37,155 nt of DNA from Limnohabitans sp. (GTDB taxonomy: Bacteria; Pseudomonadota; Gammaproteobacteria; Burkholderiales; Burkholderiaceae_C): assembly GCA_009693505.1 (NCBI GenBank), contig SHXD01000027.1, positions 1 to 37,155 on the forward strand, in the 5' to 3' direction. Shown here piece after piece: positions 9,566 through 20,981 of this stretch (positions are counted from its first letter, which is position 1; every line of letters starts with the position of its first letter). A model generated the notes under the pieces. The model did no database searches and was not told the DNA's origin. It saw only the letters and a program-made list of their open reading frames with translations. Made by a program: the position numbers and the translations under genes.

Positions 9566-10084
9566 ATGAGCGACAACAGCCACGACCAAGCCCACGAAGA
9601 CCACACTGGCCCGGTCAAAACCCCCAAGCAAATGTTGATGTTGAGCTTTGCCTCTTTCGTCATTCCGGTTTTCATCATCATTGGCCTGGTGTACTACGTC
9701 ACCTCGGCCAACAAAACGGCCCCTGGCGGTGACACCGAGCGTGCTGTGGCAGAGCGCATTCAAAAAGTAGGCACCGTTGAAATTCGCGATGCCAACCGCC
9801 CCATGAAGGCTGGCCAAGAAGTTTACAAAGCGCAATGTGCTGCTTGCCACGACGCTGGTGCCGCAGGTGCTCCCAAGTTTGCAGATGCAGGTGCATGGGC
9901 ACCTCGCATCAAAATGGGTTACGACGCATTGCTTAATTCTGCGCTTAAAGGCAAAAACGCCATGGGCGCACAAGGCGGCGGCGACTACAGCGACCTGGAA
10001 ATTGGCCGTGCTGTTGTCTACTTAACCGCCTCTGCGGGTGGCAAGTTCAAAGAGCCAGAAGAACCTGCTGCTGAGAAGAAGTAA
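9566..10084 (+). CDS. Membrane-anchored class I cytochrome c (cytochrome c5-like)
   Basis: 172 residues. A charged, His-rich N-terminus (about 1-22) is followed by one membrane segment (about 24-46) that should anchor the protein with its heme domain in the periplasm. The heme site is C-A-A-C-H (Cys91, Cys94, His95). Met133 in K-N-A-M-G-A-Q-G-G is the likely sixth ligand, in the arrangement seen in cytochrome c5. It probably carries electrons between respiratory complexes; the partner is not encoded nearby. GAGG ahead of the ATG is a good ribosome binding site. The gene is monocistronic and ends at a clear terminator. Confidence 0.88.
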   Translation: MSDNSHDQAHEDHTGPVKTPKQMLMLSFASFVIPVFIIIGLVYYVTSANKTAPGGDTERAVAERIQKVGTVEIRDANRPMKAGQEVYKAQCAACHDAGAAGAPKFADAGAWAPRIKMGYDALLNSALKGKNAMGAQGGGDYSDLEIGRAVVYLTASAGGKFKEPEEPAAEKK

Positions 10085-10123
10085 TTCACACAACACAGCC
10101 CCTAGAATGCGGGCCTGCTTTTC

Positions 10124-10155
10124 AAACCGCTCGATGCAAATCAGAGCGGTTTTTT
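10124..10155 (+). terminator. Rho-independent terminator after the cytochrome c gene
   Basis: AAACCGCTC (10124-10132) pairs with GAGCGGTTT (10144-10152) and a T run to 10155 follows. The T tract is on the plus strand only, so it serves the cytochrome gene. It overlaps the stop codon of the convergent minus-strand gene. Confidence 0.85.
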
Positions 10156-10686
10156 ATTTGTAGCTTCGGGACTGAGGGTGTAGCCAAATTGATTTGGCAT
10201 GTCGGCCGCCGTCAAGGACTCTAGGGGCCACAAGCTAAGTTCCAAGCCCTCTGCCGCTTTGGCCACATCCAAGGTGTGCAGCAAGCCAAAACCCATGGCC
10301 GTTTGAAAATACACCCGCCCTGCTTCATCTGTGTAACAAATTTGAGCTTGAGTTTTTTCGCCTGTTTGCGCCGTCAATTTGAAGTCCGATGACAGTCGCC
10401 AAACAAAGGGCGTTGCTGCTAACTCCACATAAACACGCTGAGGCCCATTTTGAAAAAACCAGGCACCCGTTGAATCTGCTGCGTAGTTGCGGTGAATGAA
10501 CTCGATCAATTTTTCATGGTGCAGCAAGGACCCCTTGGCGCCGGGCATACCACTTTGAAAGCTGCCACAAGCTTGCGCAGGGTCATCTCTCAGGTACCAA
10601 TGGCCGCGCTCATCCAAGCCTAGCCAGCCATAACAGTTGGGCACATGGGGCCACTTGGCCATGGCTTGTCTGACAATATCGTCCAT
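10141..10686 (-). CDS. Conserved protein of unknown function (possibly the DUF2946 group)
   Basis: 181 residues, soluble, with no signal peptide or membrane segment. It resembles a conserved betaproteobacterial family starting M-D-D-I-V-x-x-A-M-A-K-W-P-x-V-P-x-C-Y-G-W-L. I recall such proteins being labelled DUF2946, but I am not sure of the name. Notable parts are an aromatic-rich N-terminal region (Y-G-W-L-G-L-D, W-Y-L-R-D-D) and F-F-Q-N-G-P-Q-R-V-Y-V-E-L in the middle. The function is unknown. It lies ten bases after the YheT-like hydrolase on the same strand and so probably shares its transcript. Confidence 0.75.
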   Translation of the reverse strand: MDDIVRQAMAKWPHVPNCYGWLGLDERGHWYLRDDPAQACGSFQSGMPGAKGSLLHHEKLIEFIHRNYAADSTGAWFFQNGPQRVYVELAATPFVWRLSSDFKLTAQTGEKTQAQICYTDEAGRVYFQTAMGFGLLHTLDVAKAAEGLELSLWPLESLTAADMPNQFGYTLSPEATNKKPL

Positions 10687-10696
10687 GCTTTGGATC

Positions 10697-11686
10697 TTAG
10701 TGGATGTGCTGCAACAACCATTGGCCCACGGCCTGTGGCATGGCTTTCAAATGCCCTGGCAATGAACCACTTGCAAACCCAGCATGACCACCACCGCCTG
10801 GTTGCCAGAGTGTGACGTGAGCACTGACTTTTTCCAAAGTTGGCAAACTGTCTAAGGGGATGAAGGGGTCATTCTTGGCATTCAGTGCCAACGCTGGCAA
10901 TGCAATGCATCCCATGTGCTGCAGAGCCGAAGCACGCAGCCAATAGTCATCGGTGTTTTTAAAACCATGCAAAGGCGCTGTGAACACATCGTCAAACTCA
11001 TAGAGATCTTGGGCAGCCATGAGTTTGTTGGCGTCAAATAGGCCAGGAAACTGCTTGAGTTTGGCCATGGCTTTGGGCTTCATGCTGCGCAAAAACATGC
11101 GGGTGTAAACCTGCCGGTTAAACCCTTTACCGATGGCGTGGCCGCTGGCAGTCAGGTCTAAAGGTGAACAAATTGAAGCCACTGCATTGACAATTTTTTG
11201 CGCTGACTGGCCGTGCTCTCCAGCCCACCGCATCAAAGCATTGCCCCCCAACGACACACCGGCTGCCAATAGCCCAGGCCGACTTTGCGCATCGACCACG
11301 CGCTTGAATTTGCGCAGCAAATGGTCCACCTCCTCATGGTCGCCTGAGTGATACGCACGCGGCGCCAAGTTCAAAGTACCACTGCAACCTCTGAAGTGCG
11401 GCACAGCAATGTCGCACCCATTTTGCAAACCCCAATCGGCAAAGGCTTGCGAATAGTGGCTACCAGAAGAGCCCTCCAATCCATGAAATAGCACCAACAA
11501 GGGCTTTGAAATCTGAGAAGGCGTGGCTTCGCAAAAGTCCACATCCACAAAGTCATCATCTGGCGTGGTCCAACGCTCACGTCGCCATGGGGGCGCAGTT
11601 GTCTCAAACCTGCGTGACCAACGTGCTGACCAAATGGTTTGCAAATGGCCACCAGGCAACCACGCAGGCGCTGAGTAGTCAGTCAA
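10697..11686 (-). CDS. Alpha/beta hydrolase, YheT family
   Basis: 329 residues. The N-terminal P-A-W-L-P-G-G-H-L-Q-T-I-W is characteristic of the YheT/ABHD1-3 group of hydrolases. The likely triad is Ser145 in G-V-S-L-G-G, Asp273 in K-N-D-P-F-I-P and His301 in G-G-H-A-G-F. The substrate is not known; esterase or lipase activity is expected. The start overlaps the stop of the upstream NTF2-like gene by four bases, suggesting translational coupling. Confidence 0.88.
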   Translation of the reverse strand: MTDYSAPAWLPGGHLQTIWSARWSRRFETTAPPWRRERWTTPDDDFVDVDFCEATPSQISKPLLVLFHGLEGSSGSHYSQAFADWGLQNGCDIAVPHFRGCSGTLNLAPRAYHSGDHEEVDHLLRKFKRVVDAQSRPGLLAAGVSLGGNALMRWAGEHGQSAQKIVNAVASICSPLDLTASGHAIGKGFNRQVYTRMFLRSMKPKAMAKLKQFPGLFDANKLMAAQDLYEFDDVFTAPLHGFKNTDDYWLRASALQHMGCIALPALALNAKNDPFIPLDSLPTLEKVSAHVTLWQPGGGGHAGFASGSLPGHLKAMPQAVGQWLLQHIH

Positions 11687-12132
11687 TGCAATACCGATGG
11701 GCTTGAGGAAACTTCGGCAGGCGCCTTAGGTGTACCGGGACTGGCGTGGTGTGCCACCATGCGCCAGCCTTGCGGTGTCTTGTGATACACATTGGTGGTG
11801 AGCACATAGGCCGTTTGTGGGCCGTCGGAGCCGAACACTTCAACACGTTCCACCAAATGATGCATGGCGCTGGCCAATGAATCGACTTTGTGAACATTTG
11901 TGGGGTGAACTTGCACGGTGCCGTTTGAAAACATGGCCTCAAAGGTGGCGCGGATGGCGCCAGAGCCAATTAAGCGTGGGCCACCCGGATGCACACACAC
12001 AATTTCTTCTTCATCGGCCCAACACGCCATGAGGCGTTCAATGTCGCCTTGCCTCATTGCGTCGTAAAACGCGGCCTCGATATCGTCAGGATTGCCACCC
12101 AACGTGGCGGCTTCAAGTTTGGCTTTGCGCAT
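11683..12132 (-). CDS. NTF2/SnoaL-like domain protein
   Basis: 149 residues. The pattern D-I-E-A-A-F-Y-D-A-M-x-x-G-D-I-E-R-L-M-A-C-W-A-D-E near the start, H-P-G-G-P-R-L-I-G in the middle and W-R-M-V-A-H-H-A-S-P near the end is that of the SnoaL/DUF4440-type cone fold. Members range from small isomerases to ligand-binding or protein-association modules, so the fold does not give a function. It is first in a three-gene minus-strand run with the YheT-like hydrolase. The ATP synthase terminator lies just upstream, so the run needs its own promoter or read-through. Confidence 0.8.
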   Translation of the reverse strand: MRKAKLEAATLGGNPDDIEAAFYDAMRQGDIERLMACWADEEEIVCVHPGGPRLIGSGAIRATFEAMFSNGTVQVHPTNVHKVDSLASAMHHLVERVEVFGSDGPQTAYVLTTNVYHKTPQGWRMVAHHASPGTPKAPAEVSSSPSVLH

Positions 12133-12150
12133 GGTGTCCTTAGAAACAAA

Positions 12151-12172
12151 AAACCCGGCGTGCGCCGGGTTT
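12151..12172 (-). terminator. Rho-independent terminator of the ATP synthase operon
   Basis: On the minus strand a GC-rich stem, AAACCCGGCG (12172-12163) and its complement (12160-12151) with a tiny loop, is followed by a run of six T that continues GTTTCT. It lies 35 bases after the atpC stop. Confidence 0.88.
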
Positions 12173-12206
12173 CAGAAAACTTGTCAGCGTGTTCAACGCC
12201 CACATT

Positions 12207-12623
12207 TTATTTTTTAACGCGGAACTTGCGCAAGGCTGCCAGTTGCGCTGCAAACACAGCCAACTCACTTTGCGCACGCGCCATGTCGATTTCAGTCTTG
12301 GCATTGCGAAGGGCGTCTTCTGCAGCTGCTTTAGCGGCATTGGCTTTTTCTTCGTCCAAGTCTTTACCGCGAATAGCAGTGTCAGACAACACGGTCACGT
12401 GGTCGGGTTGCACTTCCAAAATGCCGCCAGCCACAAAGACAAATTCTTCGGTGCCGTCGGTTTTTTCGATGCGAACAGAGCCAGCCTTGATGCGTGAAAT
12501 CAGAGGTGTGTGACGGGGATAAATGCCAAGCTCGCCGGCTTCACCAGGCAAGGCCACAAAGCGGGCTTCACCTGAGAAGATGGACTCTTCGGCACTGACC
12601 ACATCAACGCGGATGGTGTTCAT
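12207..12623 (-). CDS. atpC: ATP synthase F1 subunit epsilon
   Basis: 138 residues. Epsilon is part of the central stalk and restrains ATP hydrolysis. The N-terminal beta-sandwich is clear: [31 protein letters not shown], and [18 protein letters not shown]. The two C-terminal helices are rich in Ala, Glu and Lys. It is the last gene of the atp operon and is followed by a strong terminator. Confidence 0.97.
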   Translation of the reverse strand: MNTIRVDVVSAEESIFSGEARFVALPGEAGELGIYPRHTPLISRIKAGSVRIEKTDGTEEFVFVAGGILEVQPDHVTVLSDTAIRGKDLDEEKANAAKAAAEDALRNAKTEIDMARAQSELAVFAAQLAALRKFRVKK

Positions 12624-12657
12624 AGTTTGTTCCTTGAAAAGGGTTTACAAAAATGGC

Positions 12658-14082
<1,425 letters not shown>

Positions 14083-14105
14083 TTAGCTGAACTGTCTTGA
14101 CTGTC

Positions 14106-14990
14106 TTAGCCGCTGATCGCCGCAGCGCCAGAAACGATTTCAGACAATTCTTTGGTGATGGCTGCTTGACGAGTTTTGTTGTAAACGAGTTTGAGCTCGC
14201 CAATCACATTGCCCGCGTTGTCAGTTGCAGCTTTCATGGCCACCATGCGAGCAGCGTGCTCGGAGGCCATGTTTTCTGCAACAGCTTGGTAAACCAAAGC
14301 TTCCGCGTAACGAACCAACAAGTCGTCAATGACGGCTTGTGCATCGGGTTCATACAAATAGTCCCAACCATGCTGCGTGCCAGACGCCCTGGTTTCAGCT
14401 TCCATCTTGTCTGCCGACAAAGGCAGCAACTGATCGAGGGTGGGCTGTTGGGCCATGGTGCTGATGAACTTGTTGTAACACAGGTAAACCGCGCTCAACT
14501 CACCATTGGCATACGCATCGAGCATGACCTTGACGGGGCCGATGAGTTTTTCCAAATGGGGCTTGTCGCCCAAGTGAGTGACGTGCGAAATGACCTTGGC
14601 GCCAACGCGGTTGAGGAAACCCAAACCTTTGCTGCCAATGGCCACTGCCTGAACAGTTTTGCCAGCCGATTGCGTTTCACGCAATTGGGTGGTGACTGCA
14701 CGCAACAAGTTGGTGTTCAAACCGCCGCACAAACCTTTGTCGGTGGTGACAACTATGAAGCCCACGGCTTTGCCGTCGGAGTGCTTCATGTAAGCATGCA
14801 CATACTCAGGGTTGGCCTGGCCGAGATGGCTCGCGATGCCGCGAATTTTCTCGGCGTAAGGACGAGCCGTGCGCATGCGCTCCTGCGCCTTGCGCATTTT
14901 GGAGACGGAAATCATCTCCATCGCTTTGGTGATCTTCTTGGTGTTTTCCACCGATTTGATCTTGGTGCGTAGTTCCTTGCCCGATGCCAT
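14106..14990 (-). CDS. atpG: ATP synthase F1 subunit gamma
   Basis: 294 residues. Gamma is the rotating shaft. Its hallmarks are the N-terminus [26 protein letters not shown], the [10 protein letters not shown] segment, and the C-terminus [21 protein letters not shown]. It sits between atpA and atpD in the standard order. A 291-codon open frame on the opposite strand is a shadow. Confidence 0.96.
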   Translation of the reverse strand: MASGKELRTKIKSVENTKKITKAMEMISVSKMRKAQERMRTARPYAEKIRGIASHLGQANPEYVHAYMKHSDGKAVGFIVVTTDKGLCGGLNTNLLRAVTTQLRETQSAGKTVQAVAIGSKGLGFLNRVGAKVISHVTHLGDKPHLEKLIGPVKVMLDAYANGELSAVYLCYNKFISTMAQQPTLDQLLPLSADKMEAETRASGTQHGWDYLYEPDAQAVIDDLLVRYAEALVYQAVAENMASEHAARMVAMKAATDNAGNVIGELKLVYNKTRQAAITKELSEIVSGAAAISG

Positions 14991-15017
14991 CAGAGGCTCC
15001 TTTTGGTCAGGTAGAAA

Positions 15018-16571
15018 TTAAGCAAAAGTTTTCTTGAAGGCGGCCACAGCAGCGTTCAACTCGGCTTCGGCATCTTTGTCCAAAGCTTTGCTCTCTTCGA
15101 TCTTGGCCAACAGCGCAGCACATTTGTCTTTGAGGTACGCGTGCAAACCACTTTCGAAGGACAGAACTTTCTTCACGTCCACATCGTCCATGAAGCCTTT
15201 GTTGACAGCGAACAAAGAAGCTCCCATCAAGCTGATGGACAAGGGGCTGTATTGAGCCTGCTTCAAGAGTTCGGTCACGCGGGCACCTCGATCGAGTTGT
15301 TTGCGTGTGGATTCGTCCAAGTCAGAAGCGAACTGCGCGAACGCAGCCAATTCACGGTACTGCGCCAAGTCGGTACGGATACCGCCGGACTGACCCTTGA
15401 TGACTTTGGTTTGAGCCGAACTGCCCACGCGAGACACAGAAATACCCGCGTTAATGGCAGGACGGATACCGGCGTTGAACAAAGATGTTTCCAAGAAGAT
15501 CTGGCCGTCGGTAATCGAAATCACGTTAGTGGGCACGAAGGCAGACACGTCACCGGCTTGCGTCTCAATGATGGGCAAAGCGGTGAGTGAACCTGTTTTG
15601 CCTTTGACAGCGCCTTTGGTGAAGTGCTCGACATAGTCGGCATTGACGCGGGCTGCACGCTCGAGCAAACGGCTGTGGAGATAGAACACATCGCCAGGGT
15701 AAGCTTCGCGGCCTGGTGGACGGCGGAGTAGCAATGACACTTGACGGTAAGCCACAGCTTGCTTAGACAAATCGTCATAAACGATCAAGGCGTCTTCGCC
15801 GCGGTCGCGGAAATATTCACCCATGGTGCAACCAGAGTAGGCTGACACATATTGCATGGCGGCGGATTCAGAAGCGGAGGCTGCCACAACAATGGTGTAA
15901 GCCATGGCGCCAGCTTGCTCCAACGCGCGAACCACGTTTTTGATGGAAGAAGCTTTTTGACCAATCGCCACATACACGCAGGTCATGTTCTGACCTTTTT
16001 GGTTGATGATGGCGTCGATGGCCACGGCTGTTTTACCAGTCTGACGGTCACCAATGATCAATTCACGCTGACCACGGCCTACGGGCACCATGGAGTCAAT
16101 GGACTTCAAGCCAGTTTGCATGGGCTGGTCAACTGATTTACGAGCGATCACACCTGGCGCAACCTTTTCGATCACGTCGGTCATCTTGGCATTGATAGGG
16201 CCTTTGCCGTCAATGGGCTGACCCAAAGCGTTGACCACACGGCCAATGAGCTCGGGGCCTACTGGCACTTCCAAAATGCGGCCGGTACATTTGACTGTGT
16301 CGCCTTCAGAGATGTGCTCGTACTCGCCCAAAATAACGGCGCCGACAGAGTCGCGCTCCAAGTTCAAAGCCAAACCGTAGGTGGCGACACCCGCTGCTGT
16401 AGCAGTGAACTCAAGCATCTCGCCTTGCATCACGTCAGACAAACCGTGCACGCGCACGATACCGTCAGTGACGGACACCACGGTGCCTTGGTTGCGAATG
16501 TCTGCCTCAGAAGACAAACCTTGAATTCGGCTCTTGATCAGCTCAGAAATTTCTGCTGGATTGAGTTGCAT
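15018..16571 (-). CDS. atpA: ATP synthase F1 subunit alpha
   Basis: 517 residues. Alpha binds nucleotide at the non-catalytic sites of the F1 hexamer. The P-loop reads G-D-R-Q-T-G-K-T at 174-181. The N-terminus ([16 protein letters not shown]) and the alpha/beta signature near [17 protein letters not shown] are standard. Length and context leave no doubt. Confidence 0.98.
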   Translation of the reverse strand: MQLNPAEISELIKSRIQGLSSEADIRNQGTVVSVTDGIVRVHGLSDVMQGEMLEFTATAAGVATYGLALNLERDSVGAVILGEYEHISEGDTVKCTGRILEVPVGPELIGRVVNALGQPIDGKGPINAKMTDVIEKVAPGVIARKSVDQPMQTGLKSIDSMVPVGRGQRELIIGDRQTGKTAVAIDAIINQKGQNMTCVYVAIGQKASSIKNVVRALEQAGAMAYTIVVAASASESAAMQYVSAYSGCTMGEYFRDRGEDALIVYDDLSKQAVAYRQVSLLLRRPPGREAYPGDVFYLHSRLLERAARVNADYVEHFTKGAVKGKTGSLTALPIIETQAGDVSAFVPTNVISITDGQIFLETSLFNAGIRPAINAGISVSRVGSSAQTKVIKGQSGGIRTDLAQYRELAAFAQFASDLDESTRKQLDRGARVTELLKQAQYSPLSISLMGASLFAVNKGFMDDVDVKKVLSFESGLHAYLKDKCAALLAKIEESKALDKDAEAELNAAVAAFKKTFA

Positions 16572-16615
16572 GACTCTTTCCTTCTTTCTTTAAATAGGTC
16601 CGGCCACCAACAGCA

Positions 16616-17146
16616 TCAAGCTGTCAGAGCGGCTTTCATTTGTTCCAGACGGGCCTTGACAGAGGTATCTAAAACCTCGTCTCCCACGACCACGCACACG
16701 CCACCAATCAGTGACGCATCGATCTCAACGCTGACGTTGAGTTTGCGGCCGAAACGCTTTTCCAGTGTTCCTGACAAATCAGCCAAAGCGGCTGCATCGA
16801 TGGGGAAAGCACTGTGAACGATCGCATCGGCTGTGCCGCCTTGCGCATTTTTCAATGCGCGAAATTGACTGGCAATTTCGGGCAAGGCCACAAGTCGGCG
16901 GTTTTCAATGGCCAAACGCAAAAAGTTCTGGGCTGCTGCTGGCAACGTGCTTTTCACGACACCAGAAATGAGCTCGAACACTTGCGCGTCGGATACCTTG
17001 GGGTTTTCAGAGAATTGCAACAGTTGCGAGTTGCTCGCAACTGCGGCAAGCTCATCGAGCCAAGTTGCAGTACCCGAAAGGTCAGCCGATTGCGCTTTGA
17101 AAAGCGCATCAGCGTACGGACGGGCGATGGTTGCAAGTTCTGCCAT
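16616..17146 (-). CDS. atpH: ATP synthase F1 subunit delta
   Basis: 176 residues. Delta joins the peripheral stalk to the top of F1. The N-terminus [16 protein letters not shown] and the C-terminal [18 protein letters not shown] are typical, and it lies between atpF and atpA as expected. Confidence 0.95.
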   Translation of the reverse strand: MAELATIARPYADALFKAQSADLSGTATWLDELAAVASNSQLLQFSENPKVSDAQVFELISGVVKSTLPAAAQNFLRLAIENRRLVALPEIASQFRALKNAQGGTADAIVHSAFPIDAAALADLSGTLEKRFGRKLNVSVEIDASLIGGVCVVVGDEVLDTSVKARLEQMKAALTA

Positions 17147-17168
17147 GGTCTTCTCGGACTCTTAAGTT

Positions 17169-17639
17169 TTACAGCTCGGTCTTCAGACGGTTCAACAGAT
17201 CAGCGTGAACACCGGGATTGACTTCCTTGCGGAGAATCTGCTCGGCGCCCTTCACAGCCAATGCCGCAACTTGCTCGCGCAAAGTTTCACGGGCATTCAC
17301 CGTTTGTTGCTCTGCTTCAGCCTTGGCTGCAGCAATGATCTTGTTGCCTTCTTCAGTGGCACGGGCTTTGGCTTCTTCGATGATCGTCAAAGCACGGCGC
17401 TCGGCGTCAGCCAAGCGAATGGCCGTTTCGTTGCGTGAAGTGGCCAATTCGGCATCGACGCGCTGGTTGGCAGCGGCGAGTTCTGATTTGGCTTTGTCAG
17501 CAGCGGCAAGGCCGTCGGCGATTTTTTGAGCTCGTTCATCCAATGCGGCTGCAAGGGGTGGCCACACGAATTTCATCGTGAACCAAACCAAAATTGCAAA
17601 AACAATGGCTTGAACAAACAGCGTTGCATTGATGCTCAC
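17169..17639 (-). CDS. atpF: ATP synthase Fo subunit b
   Basis: 156 residues. One N-terminal membrane segment (about 6-27, with [10 protein letters not shown]) is followed by a long, highly charged helix rich in Ala, Glu, Lys and Arg that forms the dimeric peripheral stalk. The single-b arrangement, with no b' paralogue, is standard for non-photosynthetic proteobacteria. Confidence 0.95.
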   Translation of the reverse strand: MSINATLFVQAIVFAILVWFTMKFVWPPLAAALDERAQKIADGLAAADKAKSELAAANQRVDAELATSRNETAIRLADAERRALTIIEEAKARATEEGNKIIAAAKAEAEQQTVNARETLREQVAALAVKGAEQILRKEVNPGVHADLLNRLKTEL

Positions 17640-17670
17640 GGCAACACCTTTCTTATGGTTGTTGCAGGAA

Positions 17671-17970
<300 letters not shown>

Positions 17971-17984
17971 CTAATTTGTGACGC

Positions 17985-18830
17985 TCAATGAGCATCGTGC
18001 GCTTGACCGATGTAGACCAAGGTCAACATCATAAAAATGAAGGCTTGCAAAGCCACGATCAAGATATGGAAGACGGCCCAAATAGAGCCAGCGATCACAT
18101 GACCGATGGGCAACAAGATGCCCGTCAATGACATAGCGGCTGTGCCACCCATCAAAGCGATCAACATGAAAATCAGTTCGCCGGCGTACATGTTGCCGAA
18201 GAGTCGCATGCCGTGTGACACGGTTTTGGCGACAAATTCAATCATTTGAAACACAAAATTGAAGGGCCACAATATAGGATGTGCGCCGAAAGGTGCGGTG
18301 GTGAGTTCATGGAACCAACCGCCAAAACCCTTGATTTTGATGTTGTAGTAAATACAGATGAGCAAGACCGATACCGACATGCCCAATGTGGTGGACAAGT
18401 CGGCTGTAGGCACAACGCGGAAATAATGGATGCTGCTGTCAAGACCCGTCAAGACAAACAACGAATGGAACAAGTCAACTGGCAAAAAGTCCATGGAATT
18501 CAACAAGAATATCCAGATAAACACTGTCAGCGCCAAGGGAGACACCAATTTGCGGCTTTCGGCATTGTGAATGATGCCTTTGGCCTGGGTGTCCACCATT
18601 TCAAACAAGATTTCAACGGCTGCCTGGAAACGACCTGGAACACCTGAAGTGGCCTTGCTTGCCGCTTTCCACAAAAATAAGCTGCCCAAAAAGCCCAACA
18701 AAATGCCCCAGAAGATGGAGTCAATGTTGAAGACCGAAAAGTCAATCACACCTGACATCTCTTTATTTTGGAGATGCTTCAGATGGTGGCCAATGTATTC
18801 ACCGGCGCTGGGAGCGTTTGCAGCTGACAT
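17985..18830 (-). CDS. atpB: ATP synthase Fo subunit a
   Basis: 281 residues with five to six membrane helices. Subunit a forms the proton half-channels. The essential arginine is Arg209 in S-H-G-M-R-L-F-G-N-M-Y-A-G-E, the position called Arg210 in E. coli. N-terminal residues 1-35 are soluble and His-rich (G-H-H-L-K-H-L), as is common in beta- and gammaproteobacteria. Confidence 0.96.
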   Translation of the reverse strand: MSAANAPSAGEYIGHHLKHLQNKEMSGVIDFSVFNIDSIFWGILLGFLGSLFLWKAASKATSGVPGRFQAAVEILFEMVDTQAKGIIHNAESRKLVSPLALTVFIWIFLLNSMDFLPVDLFHSLFVLTGLDSSIHYFRVVPTADLSTTLGMSVSVLLICIYYNIKIKGFGGWFHELTTAPFGAHPILWPFNFVFQMIEFVAKTVSHGMRLFGNMYAGELIFMLIALMGGTAAMSLTGILLPIGHVIAGSIWAVFHILIVALQAFIFMMLTLVYIGQAHDAH

Positions 18831-18870
18831 TCTCTAAGCTCTTTTTTAAATAACTTTTAACTTTTTCAAC

Positions 18871-19368
18871 TCAATTGACTGGGTGAAACACTTTGCGCCA
18901 TGCAAACACCACCCAATAAATCTTCATCGTGATCACAAGACCCACCAACATGGCAGGCCAACTTAAATCTTTGACCAGCCAGGTTGCTGCATACAGCATT
19001 GCAACCGTGAGGCCGATCTTGACCATTTCCCAAAGCAAAAACGCAAAAACCGCAGTTCCTGAGTTAATGGTGCTGGTTTTGCTGGTTAAACCCCGCGCAA
19101 ACAAGGCTGCAGGAACCACCACCGCAAAAGCACCATATGCTGCCGACCAAGCTGCTGAAACCCGCCCCGTGAAGAGCCAAGTGAGAGCCGCAACGGCCAA
19201 TCCAACGACAACTTGCGCCAAGACCACACGCCAAATGGAGAGCAGTGGGTGCTGAAGTCTTAGCTTTTGAGCTTCTTCAGCTGTCAGCGGCCTGAAATGA
19301 TCAGAGCCGTTGGCATCACCGTCATCATCACCATCTTGTGGCGGTATTCTGGCCATGTTTGTTGACAT
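18871..19368 (-). CDS. atpI: ATP synthase subunit I
   Basis: 165 residues. AtpI is an accessory membrane protein that helps assemble the c ring; it is not part of the finished enzyme. An acidic N-terminal stretch (D-G-D-D-D-G-D) precedes four membrane segments between about 45 and 160. A longer open frame reaches 19428, but the predicted promoter lies inside that extension, so translation should start at the ATG at 19368 (or at another ATG at 19353). AtpI is poorly conserved; the call leans on its place as first gene before atpB. Confidence 0.88.
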   Translation of the reverse strand: MSTNMARIPPQDGDDDGDANGSDHFRPLTAEEAQKLRLQHPLLSIWRVVLAQVVVGLAVAALTWLFTGRVSAAWSAAYGAFAVVVPAALFARGLTSKTSTINSGTAVFAFLLWEMVKIGLTVAMLYAATWLVKDLSWPAMLVGLVITMKIYWVVFAWRKVFHPVN

Positions 19369-19405
19369 CCAGGTTACAGATACCCTTGGTTCCGCAAAGC
19401 TCACG

Positions 19406-19411
19406 ATTATA
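19406..19411 (-). promoter_or_regulatory. Predicted -10 box of the ATP synthase operon
   Basis: A perfect TATAAT on the minus strand lies 37 bases ahead of the atpI ATG at 19368. The -35 side is weak: TTTTCA would need a 19-base spacer. It is the only good -10 box in this divergent gap. Confidence 0.5.
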
Positions 19412-19491
19412 GGTGAAAACCCATACACCTGAAAAGGCTCACAATAGATCTGGTCATTTTGCCCCCCTTGCTACCGAACCGGTCATTCACT

Positions 19492-19938
19492 ATGTACGAA
19501 ATCATTAAATTTGTTCACCTCGCAGCCGCCATTGTGTGGATGGGGGGCATGGCACTCATGATTCGGGCTGTGCGGCCCGTGGCCATTGCACAGCTGGAAC
19601 CCGTTCAACGCTTGCCTTTGTTGGCGGGCATCTTGTCGCGTTTTTTCCAAATGGTGGGGCTTTGCGTGCTGCTGCTTCTGGCAACGGGCGGCCTCATGCT
19701 GATGGGCGTCGACATGCGGCTTGCACCCAAAGGATGGCACGCCATGCTGGGCATTGGCCTGCTGATGTGCCTTATTTTTGGGCATTTGTACTTTGGCCCG
19801 TTTCGCAAATTGAAATTGGCTTTGGCAACCGAAGACCTGCCTGGTGCTGGCGCTCAATTGGCCAAAATTCACCGGCTGGTTCTTATAAACTTCGCCTTCA
19901 GCTGGTTGGCAGTGGGTGCTGTAGTCATTTGGCGTTAA
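19492..19938 (+). CDS. CopD-like integral membrane protein
   Basis: 148 residues with four membrane segments (about 4-22, 47-70, 79-100, 123-146). The first helix carries the F-V-H-L-A-A-A-I-V-W-M-G-G motif typical of CopD/DUF2269-like proteins, some of which bind heme or are linked to copper handling. No function is proven for such short forms. The ATG at 19492 gives the natural N-terminus M-Y-E-I-I-K-F-V-H; an upstream TTG at 19459 is less likely. The gene is divergent from atpI and 45 bases ahead of ybeD. Confidence 0.78.
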   Translation: MYEIIKFVHLAAAIVWMGGMALMIRAVRPVAIAQLEPVQRLPLLAGILSRFFQMVGLCVLLLLATGGLMLMGVDMRLAPKGWHAMLGIGLLMCLIFGHLYFGPFRKLKLALATEDLPGAGAQLAKIHRLVLINFAFSWLAVGAVVIWR

Positions 19939-19983
19939 TCAAACCCGCGGCACCCTCCTTGGCTTTTCAAATATCCACATTTT

Positions 19984-20283
19984 ATGAGCGCCACTTCACA
20001 GCCCCCCTTGTCCAGCAACGCTCAAACAGAATCGCTGATTGATTACCCCTGTGACTTTCCTGTCAAAGTCATGGGCGCAAGGGTCGACGGTTTTGCAGAA
20101 GCCATGTGCCAAGTTGCCCAACAATTCGACCCCGACTTCAATCCGACCACCCTTGAAATGCGGCCTAGCAAAGCAGGCAACTACCTGAGTGTGACACTCA
20201 CAATCAGGGCCACAAGCCGAGAGCAACTTGACAATCTTTACCGCGCACTCACGGGTCATCCCATGGTCAAGGTAGCGCTTTAA
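19984..20283 (+). CDS. ybeD: YbeD/DUF493 family protein
   Basis: 99 residues. Small ferredoxin-fold protein of the DUF493 family, marked by [13 protein letters not shown] near the N-terminus and a C-terminal [13 protein letters not shown]. The molecular role is unsettled. It lies directly upstream of lipB, as in E. coli and many other proteobacteria, which suggests a link to lipoate attachment. Confidence 0.92.
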   Translation: MSATSQPPLSSNAQTESLIDYPCDFPVKVMGARVDGFAEAMCQVAQQFDPDFNPTTLEMRPSKAGNYLSVTLTIRATSREQLDNLYRALTGHPMVKVAL

Positions 20284-20297
20284 ATCAAGCCACATTG

Positions 20298-20966
20298 ATG
20301 CGGCTCAAAAACCTCGGTCTGGTCCCTTACACGGACACCTACCAAGCCATGCAAGACTTCTCCTCGAAGCGCAGGGCAGACACGGCAGATGAGTTGTGGC
20401 TGTGCCAGCACCATCCGGTGTTCACCCAAGGCTTAGCTGGCTTGGCCAGCCACGTTCTCAATCCCGGCACCATTCCTGTCATCCCCACCAACCGAGGCGG
20501 TCAAGTGACCTACCACGGCCCAGGGCAAGTCATGGCCTATCCCTTGCTGAATTTGCAGCGTGCGGGTTACTTTGTCAAAGAGTACGTGTACCGGCTTGAA
20601 GAGTCGGTCATCCGCACCTTGGCTCATTTTGGCGTGACAGGACACCGTGTGGCCAATGCCCCAGGCATCTATGTGCGTCTGGCAGACCCCTTTGCGCACA
20701 GCGCATTGACAGGGCCTGCCACGCCCAAAGACCCCTTCAAGGGTTTGGGGAAAATCAGTGCTTTGGGCATCAAGGTTTCACGCCATTGCAGCTACCACGG
20801 ACTGGCGCTCAACGTAAAAATGGAGCTTGAGCCCTTTGACCGCATCAATCCATGTGGCTATGCTGGTCTGAAATCGGTCGACCTTTTTACAATCGGGGTG
20901 AACACCTCTTGGGAAGAAGCGGCAGACGTATTGGCGCACAAGCTCACCGCCCTGCTGGCACCCTGA
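20298..20966 (+). CDS. lipB: Octanoyl-[acyl-carrier-protein]:protein N-octanoyltransferase
   Basis: 222 residues. LipB moves octanoate from ACP to lysines of the E2 and GcvH lipoyl domains, the first step of lipoate synthesis. The signature [12 protein letters not shown] is at 66-77. The catalytic pair is Lys152 (in G-K-I-S-A-L-G) and Cys186 (in I-N-P-C-G-Y-A-G); the 34-residue spacing equals that in characterised LipB proteins. The ATG at 20298 is preceded by an in-frame TTG that would add one residue. It is 14 bases after ybeD and 15 before lipA. Confidence 0.96.
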   Translation: MRLKNLGLVPYTDTYQAMQDFSSKRRADTADELWLCQHHPVFTQGLAGLASHVLNPGTIPVIPTNRGGQVTYHGPGQVMAYPLLNLQRAGYFVKEYVYRLEESVIRTLAHFGVTGHRVANAPGIYVRLADPFAHSALTGPATPKDPFKGLGKISALGIKVSRHCSYHGLALNVKMELEPFDRINPCGYAGLKSVDLFTIGVNTSWEEAADVLAHKLTALLAP

Positions 20967-20981
20967 CACTGAAAGAATGCA

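Noticed and set aside
14097..14972. 291-codon open frame opposite atpG
   Set aside because: It mirrors atpG almost end to end and has no recognisable domain, whereas atpG is certain.
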